Assembly (NCBI GenBank): GCA_965219855.1
Contig: CBDCOR010000030.1
Span: 1-64,000 of the forward strand
Length of the DNA: 64,000 bases
Source of the DNA: CAUZIZ01 sp965219855
GTDB lineage: Bacteria > Acidobacteriota > UBA6911 > RPQK01 > JAJDTT01
Direction of reading: 5' to 3'
Each line of letters starts with the position of its first letter. The stretch's first letter is position 1. Made by a program: the position numbers and the translations under genes. Below the pieces are notes generated by a model. It had not been told where the DNA came from. It saw only the letters and a program-made list of their open reading frames with translations, and searched no databases. Positions 19,340 through 26,731 of this stretch are shown in pieces.

Positions 19340-19432
19340 ACTTAACGTAGCTTTGGTCTCCAGGCCGAAGTCTTCTTCTTTCGAGCCTCCGACTCGAAGC
19401 ACGGCGGCCTGGAGACCACCGCCACGACAGGA
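19340..19432. repeat. Interspersed hairpin repeat, copy 1 (between convergent genes)
   Basis: GGTCTCCAGGCCG at 19355-19367 is perfectly complementary to CGGCCTGGAGACC at 19405-19417, with an inner stem TTCGAG/CTCGAA at 19380-19398. It lies between the convergent GT9-like gene and the repeat lipoprotein. The same structure recurs in the opposite orientation at 24104-24200, with conserved flanks such as ACCGCCAC. It could act as a bidirectional terminator or be a REP/MITE-type repeat. Confidence 0.8.
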
Positions 19433-19448
19433 CCCTAGTTCCAATGTA

Positions 19449-20634
19449 CTAGGGCTGCGGTGACGCCACCTTGATCGGCGCCGACGCCAGCACGCGATTA
19501 CCCTTGCTCAGGACGTAGCGCAGTTCATATGTCCCGACCGTGCTGGGAGCGAATAGCTTCGCTGGGTCACCCGCTCGGCTGTAGGCCCGGCTTTCAAAAG
19601 GACGTGGGGGGAGCCTCCTTCTTCGCAACCGCAATAAAGTCCTTGGGGTTGTTGGGACCGGTCCACTTGACCTCAAGACTCGCTCCCGGGGCGATCTCAC
19701 TTGGGGCCTTCAGGCTGGCACCAAGAGGCTTCACGGTCACCTGCCGGCTCACCAGGACCTTCTTCGATTGGCCCATCACATAGCGGAGTTCGAACAATCC
19801 CGGCGTCTTGGGTGCCTTGACAGTCAGCGGGCTGCCCTTTCGGGTGTAGGAGTAGTCTCCATAAGTACCCTGGGGAGCACCCGCCTCAACCACGGTGATG
19901 TAGTCCTGGTCATTGCCTGGTCCCGTCCAAGCCACCTCAACAGGCGTCTCCACCATTACGTCTTCGGGTGCACTGAGAGTGGCATCTACCGCGGTAACAC
20001 TGATGTCGCTGCTGGCCAGGACCCGCTTCGACTGTCCCATCACATATCGAACCGCGTAGGCTCCAGGGTCCTCAGAGGCGGTGAGCTTGAGAGGGCTGCC
20101 CTTCCGCGTATAGGTATAGCTGAGGTACTTGCCCTGGGGGGCACCCTTCTCGACAATGGTGATGTAGTCGGACTTGTTGTCCGGTCCTGTCCAGGCCACC
20201 TCGAAGCTTGCACCGGCACCAACCTCTCCAGGGATATCGAGGCTGGCCTTCACTTCGTTCACGGTAATCGGCTCAGCCACCAGGGTCTCTTTCGTTTCCC
20301 CGCTGAAGTAGCGGACTTCGTACACCCCTGGTGTGTCCCCGGCAGTGAGCTCGAGCGGACTCCCATTCCGGGTGTACGTGTACTGTCCGTACTTACCCTT
20401 CGGAGCACCCTTTTCCACGATCGTGATGTAGTCGCTCTTACCATCCGGACCGGTCCAGGCCACTTGGAAAGCCGAACCGGCCCTCACCTCAGGCGGAGTT
20501 TCGAGACTGGCCTCATCCGATTCAGTCGTCACGGTCGGGACAGACGAGCCAGCTGGCTCATCGCTGGGCTCCTGGCTACAGCCCCAAAACACAAACAGCG
20601 CCATGGTCAACAGACAACCTATTCGGTTCTTCAT
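19449..20634 (-). pseudogene. Repeat lipoprotein (five about 86-residue Ig-like repeats), frameshifted in the last repeat
   Basis: The N-terminus is a lipoprotein signal (ALFVFWGCS). Repeats of a beta-sandwich type follow, each with the signatures VAWTGPDxxSDYITIVEKGAP, YTRKGSPLxL and YEVRYxxGxSKxVL, resembling the repeat seen in some VWA-domain proteins. Four repeats are in the first frame, which stops at 19594. The fifth continues in another frame (SRAYSRAGDPAKLF to ASPQP, ending at 19449). The switch coincides with a six-C run at 19604-19609 on the coding complement and one extra base. Restoring the frame gives about 395 residues. The function is unknown; it is probably anchored in the periplasm or on the surface. 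Confidence 0.8.
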
Positions 20635-20814
20635 GTTTTCGTCCCCTTCAGAGGTGCGATCAATCTTCCAGGTTTAAGGCTAATCCTCCCACCGGCTGCG
20701 CTGGATCATATCATTCAGGAAGCAGTCTTCGTTGCCTCTGCAAGAATTGTTTCTGACATTGCCGCACAGAATCTCGGCTTTCGCTCCCGGACTTTCTATG
20801 CTTCAATACCCAGG

Positions 20815-22527
20815 ATGGCACGACTACAGCCTAAATCAAAGATCTATGACCTCGTTGTGATAGGGTCCGGTGCCGGCGGCGGAACGGTGGTTCATACCCT
20901 GACCAAGATGGGGGTCGAGGTCGCCTTGCTGGAAGCGGGCCCCATGGTGGACCCGTCCAAGGACTTCAAGGAGCACATGTGGCCCTACGAGGTGGACCAT
21001 CGAGGGGCCGAGGAGGGTGCTCCGTACTACTTCGGCCGCCAGCAGTGGGGCTATTTTCGTGCTCCCAATGGATTCTGGCACGACGAAGGCGAACCCTACA
21101 CGGTAGCTCCGGGGAGCGATTTCCACTGGTTTCGGTCCCGGATTCTGGGAGGTCGAACCAATCACTACGGCCGGATCTCCCTGCGATTTGCCGACTACGA
21201 CTTCAAACCCTATTCCTTTGACGGACTGGGCGACGACTGGCCCATCACCTACGAGGACATCGCACCCTACTACGACAAGGCTGAGTCGTTCATCGGTGTT
21301 ACCGGAAGTATTGAGGGCCTCCGCACCGCCCCCGATGGAATCTTCCAGACTTGCCCGGCTCCGAAGGCGCACGAACTCCTGATCAAGCAGGCCTGCGATC
21401 GTATGGGAATCCCCTGCATTCCCAATCGTCGAGCCGTGATCACCAAGTACCACCAGGGCAGGGCGGCATGTCACTACTGCGGGCAGTGCAGTCGCGGTTG
21501 TGTTACGGCCTCCAACTACTCGTCGAGTCAGGTTCAGATCTTTCCGGCGATGGAGACCGGCAAGCTCGAGATCTTCGAGCAGGCGATGGTCCGCGAGATC
21601 CTGAGCGAGGAGAACGGACGGGCGAAGGCCGTGTCGTACATCGACAAACGAACCCGCAGCGAAAAGCAGATCCGCTGCCGGGCCGTGGTCCTGGCCGCCA
21701 GCGCCTGCGAGTCCGCTCGGCTTCTGTTGAACTCCAAGTCAAGCCGATTCCCGCGAGGGTTGGCCAACAACTCCGGGGTCGTGGGCCGCTATCTTACCGA
21801 CAACGTGGGGCTGGGTATCAAGGGATATATTCCCAGCCTGGAAGGGATGCCCATCTACGACACCGACGGAATGGGCAGTGCCCACCTCTACATGCCCTGG
21901 TGGGAATTGGACAAGAAGAACAAGGATTTCCCCCGCGGCTATCACATCGAGATCGGGGGCGGCTACCGTATGCCCGAGCTCGGGTCCTTCCAGGGAGAGA
22001 TCGAGCGTCACGGAGGCTACGGGAAAAGCCTGAAGTCGAAGATTCGTAAGGAATACGGTGCCTTCGTTCAATTCGCGGGTCGAGGAGAAATGCTCCCGAA
22101 CCACCTGAGCTACTGTGAGATCGACCCCGTTACGGTGGACCAGTGGGGCATTCCGGTGCTGCGGTTTCATTTCAAGTGGAGCGACCATGAATGGAAACAG
22201 GCAAGGCACATGGAACGGACCTTCGCCGAAATCATTCACACCATGGGAGGTGAGGTAGTTGGCCTGACTACTCCCGGACGAGAGGGCAAGGGGATCTCGG
22301 TCCCCGGTGCCATCATCCACGAGTTGGGGACGGTTCGAATGGGCCACGATCCTCGGAACTCCGCCCTGAACCAGTATTGTCAGGCACACGAAGTCCGCAA
22401 TCTTTTCGTCGCCGATGCTGGACCCTTCGTCAGCAATCCCGACAAGAACCCAACCTTGACCATCACGGCCCTGGCTTGGCGGACCTCCGAATACCTTGCG
22501 GAAGAAATGAGGAAAGGACATGTCTGA
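20815..22527 (+). CDS. GMC-family FAD-dependent oxidoreductase (gluconate 2-dehydrogenase-like large subunit)
   Basis: The 570-residue protein has an N-terminal FAD-binding motif (LVVIGSGAGGGTVVHTL), a central GMC substrate domain and the C-terminal GMC block HELGTVRMGHDPRNSALNQ followed by LFVADAGPFVSNPDKNPTLTI, which holds the catalytic His/Asn pair. The cluster CHYCGQCSRGC (about residues 221-231) is also seen in membrane-bound sugar-alcohol dehydrogenases. ATG 20815 was chosen because the frame upstream of it lies antisense to the lipoprotein gene. The next gene encodes a subunit-3-like partner and overlaps by 8 bases. Confidence 0.9.
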   Translation: MARLQPKSKIYDLVVIGSGAGGGTVVHTLTKMGVEVALLEAGPMVDPSKDFKEHMWPYEVDHRGAEEGAPYYFGRQQWGYFRAPNGFWHDEGEPYTVAPGSDFHWFRSRILGGRTNHYGRISLRFADYDFKPYSFDGLGDDWPITYEDIAPYYDKAESFIGVTGSIEGLRTAPDGIFQTCPAPKAHELLIKQACDRMGIPCIPNRRAVITKYHQGRAACHYCGQCSRGCVTASNYSSSQVQIFPAMETGKLEIFEQAMVREILSEENGRAKAVSYIDKRTRSEKQIRCRAVVLAASACESARLLLNSKSSRFPRGLANNSGVVGRYLTDNVGLGIKGYIPSLEGMPIYDTDGMGSAHLYMPWWELDKKNKDFPRGYHIEIGGGYRMPELGSFQGEIERHGGYGKSLKSKIRKEYGAFVQFAGRGEMLPNHLSYCEIDPVTVDQWGIPVLRFHFKWSDHEWKQARHMERTFAEIIHTMGGEVVGLTTPGREGKGISVPGAIIHELGTVRMGHDPRNSALNQYCQAHEVRNLFVADAGPFVSNPDKNPTLTITALAWRTSEYLAEEMRKGHV

Positions 22528-23227
22528 GCGCACGGAGTTCTCTAGCCATGCGAGCGATATTTCGCGGCGCGATCTGCTGCGAAACATCGCGGTCGCTGTT
22601 ACCGCCGTGGGCACGGGAACCTTGGACCCGCTGGCCGCAAAGCATGTTCATAGCGAAGTAAGCAAAGAGAAGAAGACCGAAGGGGTCTACACTCCCAAGT
22701 GTTTCAACCCACACGAATACTCCACGCTGAGCACGCTTACCGAGATCATCATTCCGGCCGACGGTCGGTCCGGTGGAGCTCAGGAAGCGGGAGCTCCGGA
22801 GTTCATTGACCTACTCTCGAGCCAGAACGAAGAGCTTGCCAACATCTTCATCGGCGGTATCCTGTGGCTCGATCGGCAAATGCAAAGACGCCATTCCACA
22901 TCTTTCCTTGCCGCATCCGAGGCACAGCAGACGGAGATACTAGACCTGCTCGCGAGCGCCAGCGATCAGAAGAAAGAGACGCCCGCCTACACGCTCTCCG
23001 AGGAGTATCGCGGTTTTGAGGATTACGGGGTCAAGCAACCCTCTCCGCTGGCGGCTGGCACGCGATTCTTCCAGTGGACGCGCCGAATGACTGTAGATGC
23101 TTTCTACACCAGCCCCGTAGGCATCAAGGACGTCGGCTTCGAGGGTAACGGGTACTCCACCGAATATGTGGTGCCGAAAGAGTCCATCCAGTACGCGCTG
23201 AAGAGAAGTCCCTTCGGCTCCGACTAA
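22520..23227 (+). CDS. Gluconate 2-dehydrogenase subunit 3-like protein, TAT-exported
   Basis: The 235-residue product carries a twin-arginine signal (SRRDLLRNIAVAVTAVG) and the subunit 3 pattern YSTLSTLTEIIIPADGRSGGAQEAGAPEFID. Such small subunits chaperone or anchor the FAD-containing GMC subunit, which lacks its own signal and is co-exported as a complex. The start overlaps the GMC gene by 8 bases. Confidence 0.9.
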   Translation: MSERTEFSSHASDISRRDLLRNIAVAVTAVGTGTLDPLAAKHVHSEVSKEKKTEGVYTPKCFNPHEYSTLSTLTEIIIPADGRSGGAQEAGAPEFIDLLSSQNEELANIFIGGILWLDRQMQRRHSTSFLAASEAQQTEILDLLASASDQKKETPAYTLSEEYRGFEDYGVKQPSPLAAGTRFFQWTRRMTVDAFYTSPVGIKDVGFEGNGYSTEYVVPKESIQYALKRSPFGSD

Positions 23228-23257
23228 ATCTGTTCATTTGACCTTATGGAGGTAAAG

Positions 23258-24106
23258 ATGCTTTCACGACTGACCCTGCTGTTTTTGTCCTCGGTAATCG
23301 CGGTCTTCAGCTTGCAGCCGATGCAGGCTGGCTCTCACCACGAGGAGGGAGTGACGAGATACCTGCGCTTCAAGGCGGAAGGTAGGGTGGCCTATGGGAT
23401 TCTCGCAGGTGACAAAGTAAAAGAGCTGGGCGGAGATCTGTTCGGCAGCTGGTGGAAAACGGAGATCATCCACAACTTGAAGGACGTGAAGATTCTGGTT
23501 CCAAGCGTGCCCTCCAAGGTCATGGCTCTGGCTGGCAACTACCAGAGCCACATCGGCGAGTCCACCCCCCCAGCCAACCCGGAGCCTTTTCTCAAGACGC
23601 CTTCATCCCTGCAGCGCCACAAAGGCAACATCGTCCAGCCGGACGACCACGATCCCGTACACTATGAGGCCGAGGTGGTGATTGTCATCGGGCGGCGCGC
23701 CAAGAACGTGTCGAAGGAACAGGCCCTCGACTACGTCCTCGGCATCACCAACGGCAACGACATCAGCGCCCGTGACTGGCAGAAAAACGACACCCAGTGG
23801 TGGCGTGCCAAGGCGTCGGATACGTTCAGCCCCTGTGGGCCCTACATCCTATCCGCCTCCGACTACGCCGGTCTGAACATGACTCTTAGAGTCAACGGCG
23901 AGGTGAGGCAAAAAGCGAGCACCGACGACATGATCCACGGTATTCGAGAGACAGTCAGCTTCATCAGCCACTACGTGACGCTGGAACCCGGAGACCTCAT
24001 TTTCACCGGGACGCCAGGAAAGACGACGGGGATGATGCCGGGCGACGTGGTGACCGTCGAGATCGACAAAGTCGGCGTTCTCAGCAACACGGTGGTCAAA
24101 GAGTAG
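23258..24106 (+). CDS. Fumarylacetoacetate hydrolase-family protein with signal peptide
   Basis: The C-terminal 220 residues form an FAH domain: VMALAGNYQSH, then YEAEVVIVIGRRAKNV with the metal-binding acidic residues, GNDISARDWQ, and GDLIFTGTPGKTTGMMPGD. FAH-family enzymes are normally cytoplasmic, yet a clear signal peptide precedes it (LTLLFLSSVIAVFSLQPMQAG). ATG 23258 was chosen because a perfect GGAGGT lies 6 bases upstream, inside the alternative start at 23246. It follows the GMC pair by 30 bases and probably acts in the same periplasmic pathway, for example cleaving or hydrating an oxidised sugar acid product. Confidence 0.87.
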   Translation: MLSRLTLLFLSSVIAVFSLQPMQAGSHHEEGVTRYLRFKAEGRVAYGILAGDKVKELGGDLFGSWWKTEIIHNLKDVKILVPSVPSKVMALAGNYQSHIGESTPPANPEPFLKTPSSLQRHKGNIVQPDDHDPVHYEAEVVIVIGRRAKNVSKEQALDYVLGITNGNDISARDWQKNDTQWWRAKASDTFSPCGPYILSASDYAGLNMTLRVNGEVRQKASTDDMIHGIRETVSFISHYVTLEPGDLIFTGTPGKTTGMMPGDVVTVEIDKVGVLSNTVVKE

Positions 24107-24200
24107 GTCGTGGACTGTGGCGGTGGTCTCCAGGCCGCCGTAGCTCGAGCCAAGGGCTCGAACGACGAATACTTCGGCCTGGAGACCGAAGCCACGTCAG
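24104..24200. repeat. Interspersed hairpin repeat, copy 2 (inverted relative to copy 1)
   Basis: GGTCTCCAGGCCG at 24125-24137 pairs with CGGCCTGGAGACC at 24175-24187, the outer stem is extended by GTGGC/GCCAC, and the inner stem is TCGAGCC/GGCTCGA. Its reverse complement aligns with copy 1 (19340-19432) over about 80 bases. It lies between the convergent FAH-family and UGSC genes, overlapping the end of the former by a few bases. Confidence 0.8.
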
Positions 24201-24730
24201 AACGCCTGCGTCAAGAGTTTCTTGACGCCAGGCAGAGCCTGAGCTACCCGCTCGGCTAGACGCTCGGGACCCAGACGCCCGATGGGGTGATCGATGACCA
24301 CAAAGGGATAACTCGCCAGCCCCATGTTTTCCGCCATGACCTCGGCGGTGTGCACGAACGCCCCAGTGCAAATCAGGGCGCAGGGGATTTTCCGAGACTC
24401 GAGGGTGAGGGCATCGTGCATACTGCACGCGCTGCAGGACCCTCAGTCCCCGACCCCGACCAAGGCAAAATGACAACGCTGGGCGATCAGATCCACCAGG
24501 TCGTCTGGAGCGGTTCGACTGGCGTTGGGCTTGGTCACAGACACCAGCTCGAGCGGCGGACCGAAATCCTCCTCCAGGCTCGACGCAATCCGGCGAAGAA
24601 TATCCTCTGAACCGGGCTTGCTATTTCCCAATAGGCCCACAATGGGACGCTCCAGGTTCGGAGGCCGTTGGGCTGTCTCCAGGGTTCGCTTCAACGGTGA
24701 AGTGGTTGGGTCGAATAGCTCAATTGTCAT
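24197..24730 (-). CDS. UGSC-family selenoprotein (Sec encoded by UGA at codon 96)
   Basis: One frame of 177 codons from ATG 24730 to the stop at 24197 is interrupted only by TGA at 24445-24443. The context is ALVGVGD-U-GSCSACSMHDALTLE, which matches the diagnostic motif of the UGSC (seleno)protein family, where U is selenocysteine or is replaced by Cys. Sequence on both sides of the TGA is typical of the family: LFDPTTSPL and GLLGNSKPGSEDILRRIA before it, IPCALICTGAF and PHPIG-like DHPIGR after it. A 40-base stem-loop starts at the UGA. AGGAGGAG precedes the ATG by 7 bases. The redox motif UGSCSAC suggests a thiol or selenol oxidoreductase or reductase subunit; the substrate is unknown. It sits downstream of a co-directional partner gene. 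Confidence 0.87.
24406..24445 (-). promoter_or_regulatory. Bacterial SECIS-like stem-loop
   Basis: On the coding strand the UGA begins a 40-base structure. TGAGGG at the UGA pairs with CCCTCA, and between them lies the perfect hairpin CTGCA-GCGCG-TGCAG (24437-24423). Bacterial SECIS elements, such as that of fdhF, are stem-loops of about 40 bases that start at or just after the UGA and recruit SelB. The fit in position and size supports decoding as selenocysteine; pairing was judged by eye only. Confidence 0.65.
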
Positions 24731-24760
24731 TGCAGTCTCCTCCTCGACTGGGAGTTGGTG

Positions 24761-25780
24761 TCAACAGTCCAGACAAACCCCGACGCCCTTGGTCACAGCC
24801 TTGGAACCTATGCCGCGTTGCGCTCCCAACCAGGGGGGAATGAGGGCAGAGAACCCTCCGCCCTCTCCTCCGGCACACACCAGCAAAATGTCGGTCGGCT
24901 CCGGTACCAGCGAGAAGGAGGCGGCCTTTCCACTTCCTGAGTGACGACCCGTGTGTTTCAGCTCCTCGCCGGAAATCTTGGTGATATCGTAAAGCGCTTC
25001 GCAGAAATCGTCTCGAGTCCAGCCAACGCGCTCAAAGACCGCCCGGTGTTCTGGACACAAGACCACAACGATTTCGGCACCCGCGTAGTTGGTGGCCCGT
25101 GCCACCTTGGCAAACGCCTGCATCAAACCATCCGGCTCATCGTTGGCATGATCGGCCACGTAGTGGGGAGCTTCCGCGGCAAATACGGTAACGGCACTGG
25201 CATCCGAGGGGACTCCTAACCCTTCCCCCAGTGTGGACCAGGACCCGGTGGGTCCCTCAGCCAGACAATAGGAGACCTTGCCAGGATGTCCGATGGTACT
25301 CTGGTCCAGATGGCCGGGGACGCTGCCGCAGGCATTGCGAACCACCAGGTTGAGCGCCCTGCCAAGCGTCAGGTTGGAGCGATTGCCGCTGCCCAGGGCA
25401 GAGGAGCCAGAGTTGAATCGTAGCTCCGTCACTACCGGACCGTGAACGATCACCAAGGGTGCCGACCCGCCAGTGCTGGCAGTCGGACCCACCACGTTGA
25501 AACGCGGGTCCAGAATGGCCTCCACGGCAGCCAACACCACCGGGAAGAGATTATCGGTGCATCCCGCCATGATAGCGTTGGCGGCCACATGGCCGGCGGT
25601 GATCACTCGCTCGCGCTCCACAACCCGCCCAATCTCCTCATCTGACGGGTAGCTGAAAGCATCCAGCATCCGCCTGATCCGATCGGGCGTTGGAGGGACT
25701 ACGGGAAGGCCATCGGACCAACCCTGTTCATAGGCGTATTCGATGGCTTCGGCACCGTCAGATACCTGGTGTCCCGCCAT
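24761..25780 (-). CDS. Uncharacterised UGSC-partner protein ending in CLDC
   Basis: The 339-residue protein begins with IEYAYEQGWSDGLPVVPPTPDRI, a conserved start I associate with uncharacterised proteins encoded next to UGSC selenoproteins. It contains glycine-rich segments (GPTASTGGSAPLVIVHGPV, GSSALGSGNRSNLTLGRALNL) and ends in GVGVCLDC, a CxxC redox motif. AAAGGAG precedes ATG 25780. Its TGA stop (24763-24761) is in the same frame as the selenoprotein, with 10 sense codons between the TGA and the downstream ATG. It is probably the larger subunit of a redox complex with the UGSC protein; no enzymatic function is established. Confidence 0.72.
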   Translation of the reverse strand: MAGHQVSDGAEAIEYAYEQGWSDGLPVVPPTPDRIRRMLDAFSYPSDEEIGRVVERERVITAGHVAANAIMAGCTDNLFPVVLAAVEAILDPRFNVVGPTASTGGSAPLVIVHGPVVTELRFNSGSSALGSGNRSNLTLGRALNLVVRNACGSVPGHLDQSTIGHPGKVSYCLAEGPTGSWSTLGEGLGVPSDASAVTVFAAEAPHYVADHANDEPDGLMQAFAKVARATNYAGAEIVVVLCPEHRAVFERVGWTRDDFCEALYDITKISGEELKHTGRHSGSGKAASFSLVPEPTDILLVCAGGEGGGFSALIPPWLGAQRGIGSKAVTKGVGVCLDC

Positions 25781-25893
25781 AGGGTGATCTCCTTTATCGC
25801 TGCCGAACCCGGGGGCCTGGGACTCTTCCTGGGACTAGCATAGGTGCTGAATCACATGATCGTCAACCACGAGGATTGCGCACCCAGGCCAAC

Positions 25894-26088
25894 CTAATCT
25901 CGCACCTGCTGGCGCACGGCCTGCTCGTCGGCTTCCAGCGCTTTCATGACAAGATCCGTCTGGAATTTCTTGTCTGCCAGGGAGTTCTCCCAGTACCCTT
26001 GTATGACGCCTCCCGCGACGGTCCCGAATATGGCCAACAGTCCGGTCACCAACAGTGTCTTGATTTGTGAGTTCTTGTCCTCAACCAT
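25894..26088 (-). CDS. Small single-pass membrane protein
   Basis: The 64-residue product from ATG 26088 has a membrane helix (TLLVTGLLAIFGTVAGGVIQG) followed by the conserved-looking tail YWENSLADKKFQTDLVMKALE. Similar small membrane proteins with the same tail occur in many bacteria, usually with a longer C-terminus, so this one may be shortened. The function is unknown. Confidence 0.55.
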   Translation of the reverse strand: MVEDKNSQIKTLLVTGLLAIFGTVAGGVIQGYWENSLADKKFQTDLVMKALEADEQAVRQQVRD

Positions 26089-26164
26089 AGGCCGATCCTC
26101 CCTGCTCACCGATTCTACTTGCAGCCCAAGCCCATCCACCTTTCCAGGAAGGACTTGTCGAGAT

Positions 26165-26219
26165 TCTCATACTCACTGCTCATACTCACTCACTGCTCAC
26201 TACTCACTGCTCACTGCTA
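26165..26219. repeat. Short imperfect tandem repeat (ACTCACTGCTC units)
   Basis: Four to five imperfect copies of an 11-16-base unit containing CACTGCT and ACTCACT lie between two minus-strand genes and run into the end of the FMN-binding protein gene. It looks like slippage-prone simple sequence; no function is visible. Confidence 0.6.
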
Positions 26220-26660
26220 AATCGGGACTTCGTGGTACTCCAGTGCCCACTCCCGCATGTATCGAACTCGGCTTGGGCTGATGTGATAGAGAACGAACTG
26301 CGGATTATCGATGCGGCCCAGGAACTGACGCAGCAGAGCATTTTCGTCCCAGATCTCCTGCAAGAGAACCAGGTCGGTGACGATCTCCGCGGTACCAGTT
26401 ATGCGCAGCTGATTGTGATCACTGTCCAGGTAGCATAGTTCCACCCTGGGATTGGATTCGATCTCGAGGGTCTTGTGATACAAACGCAGATTCGCCACAT
26501 AGACGTCAAATCCGTCGGTTCTGACTGGAGAGACCGGCCTCACTCTCGGCTGGCTACCATCCATCGTGGCCAGATAGGGGAATCGATCCGACTGGATCAC
26601 CGCCAGCGCCAGATCGACCAGCTGATCCGGATCCAGAGGTTTCGGTTGGGGCTTGGTCAT
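26217..26660 (-). CDS. Pyridoxamine 5'-phosphate oxidase-family protein
   Basis: The 147-residue protein has the split beta-barrel pattern FPYLATMDGSQPRVRPVSPVR, then YKTL-like YHKTLEIESNPRVELCYL, and the C-terminal VLYHISPSRVRYM. These are features of the general stress/PPOX-like flavin-binding proteins. The specific reaction is not determined. It is divergent to the ankyrin gene. Confidence 0.8.
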   Translation of the reverse strand: MTKPQPKPLDPDQLVDLALAVIQSDRFPYLATMDGSQPRVRPVSPVRTDGFDVYVANLRLYHKTLEIESNPRVELCYLDSDHNQLRITGTAEIVTDLVLLQEIWDENALLRQFLGRIDNPQFVLYHISPSRVRYMREWALEYHEVPI

Positions 26661-26731
26661 CGAAGTATTCTACATTGGCGTATACTACTCTTGCTGATCT
26701 TCTCGGGCTGCCGCCTGCAAGGAGCAGATTC

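Noticed and set aside
19768..20814. Long plus-strand extension of the GMC oxidoreductase frame
   Set aside because: It is antisense to the repeat lipoprotein and has no homology; the FAD motif starts just after ATG 20815.
26165..26219. Possible CRISPR-like repeats
   Set aside because: The units are 11-16 bases without unique spacers; this is a simple tandem repeat.
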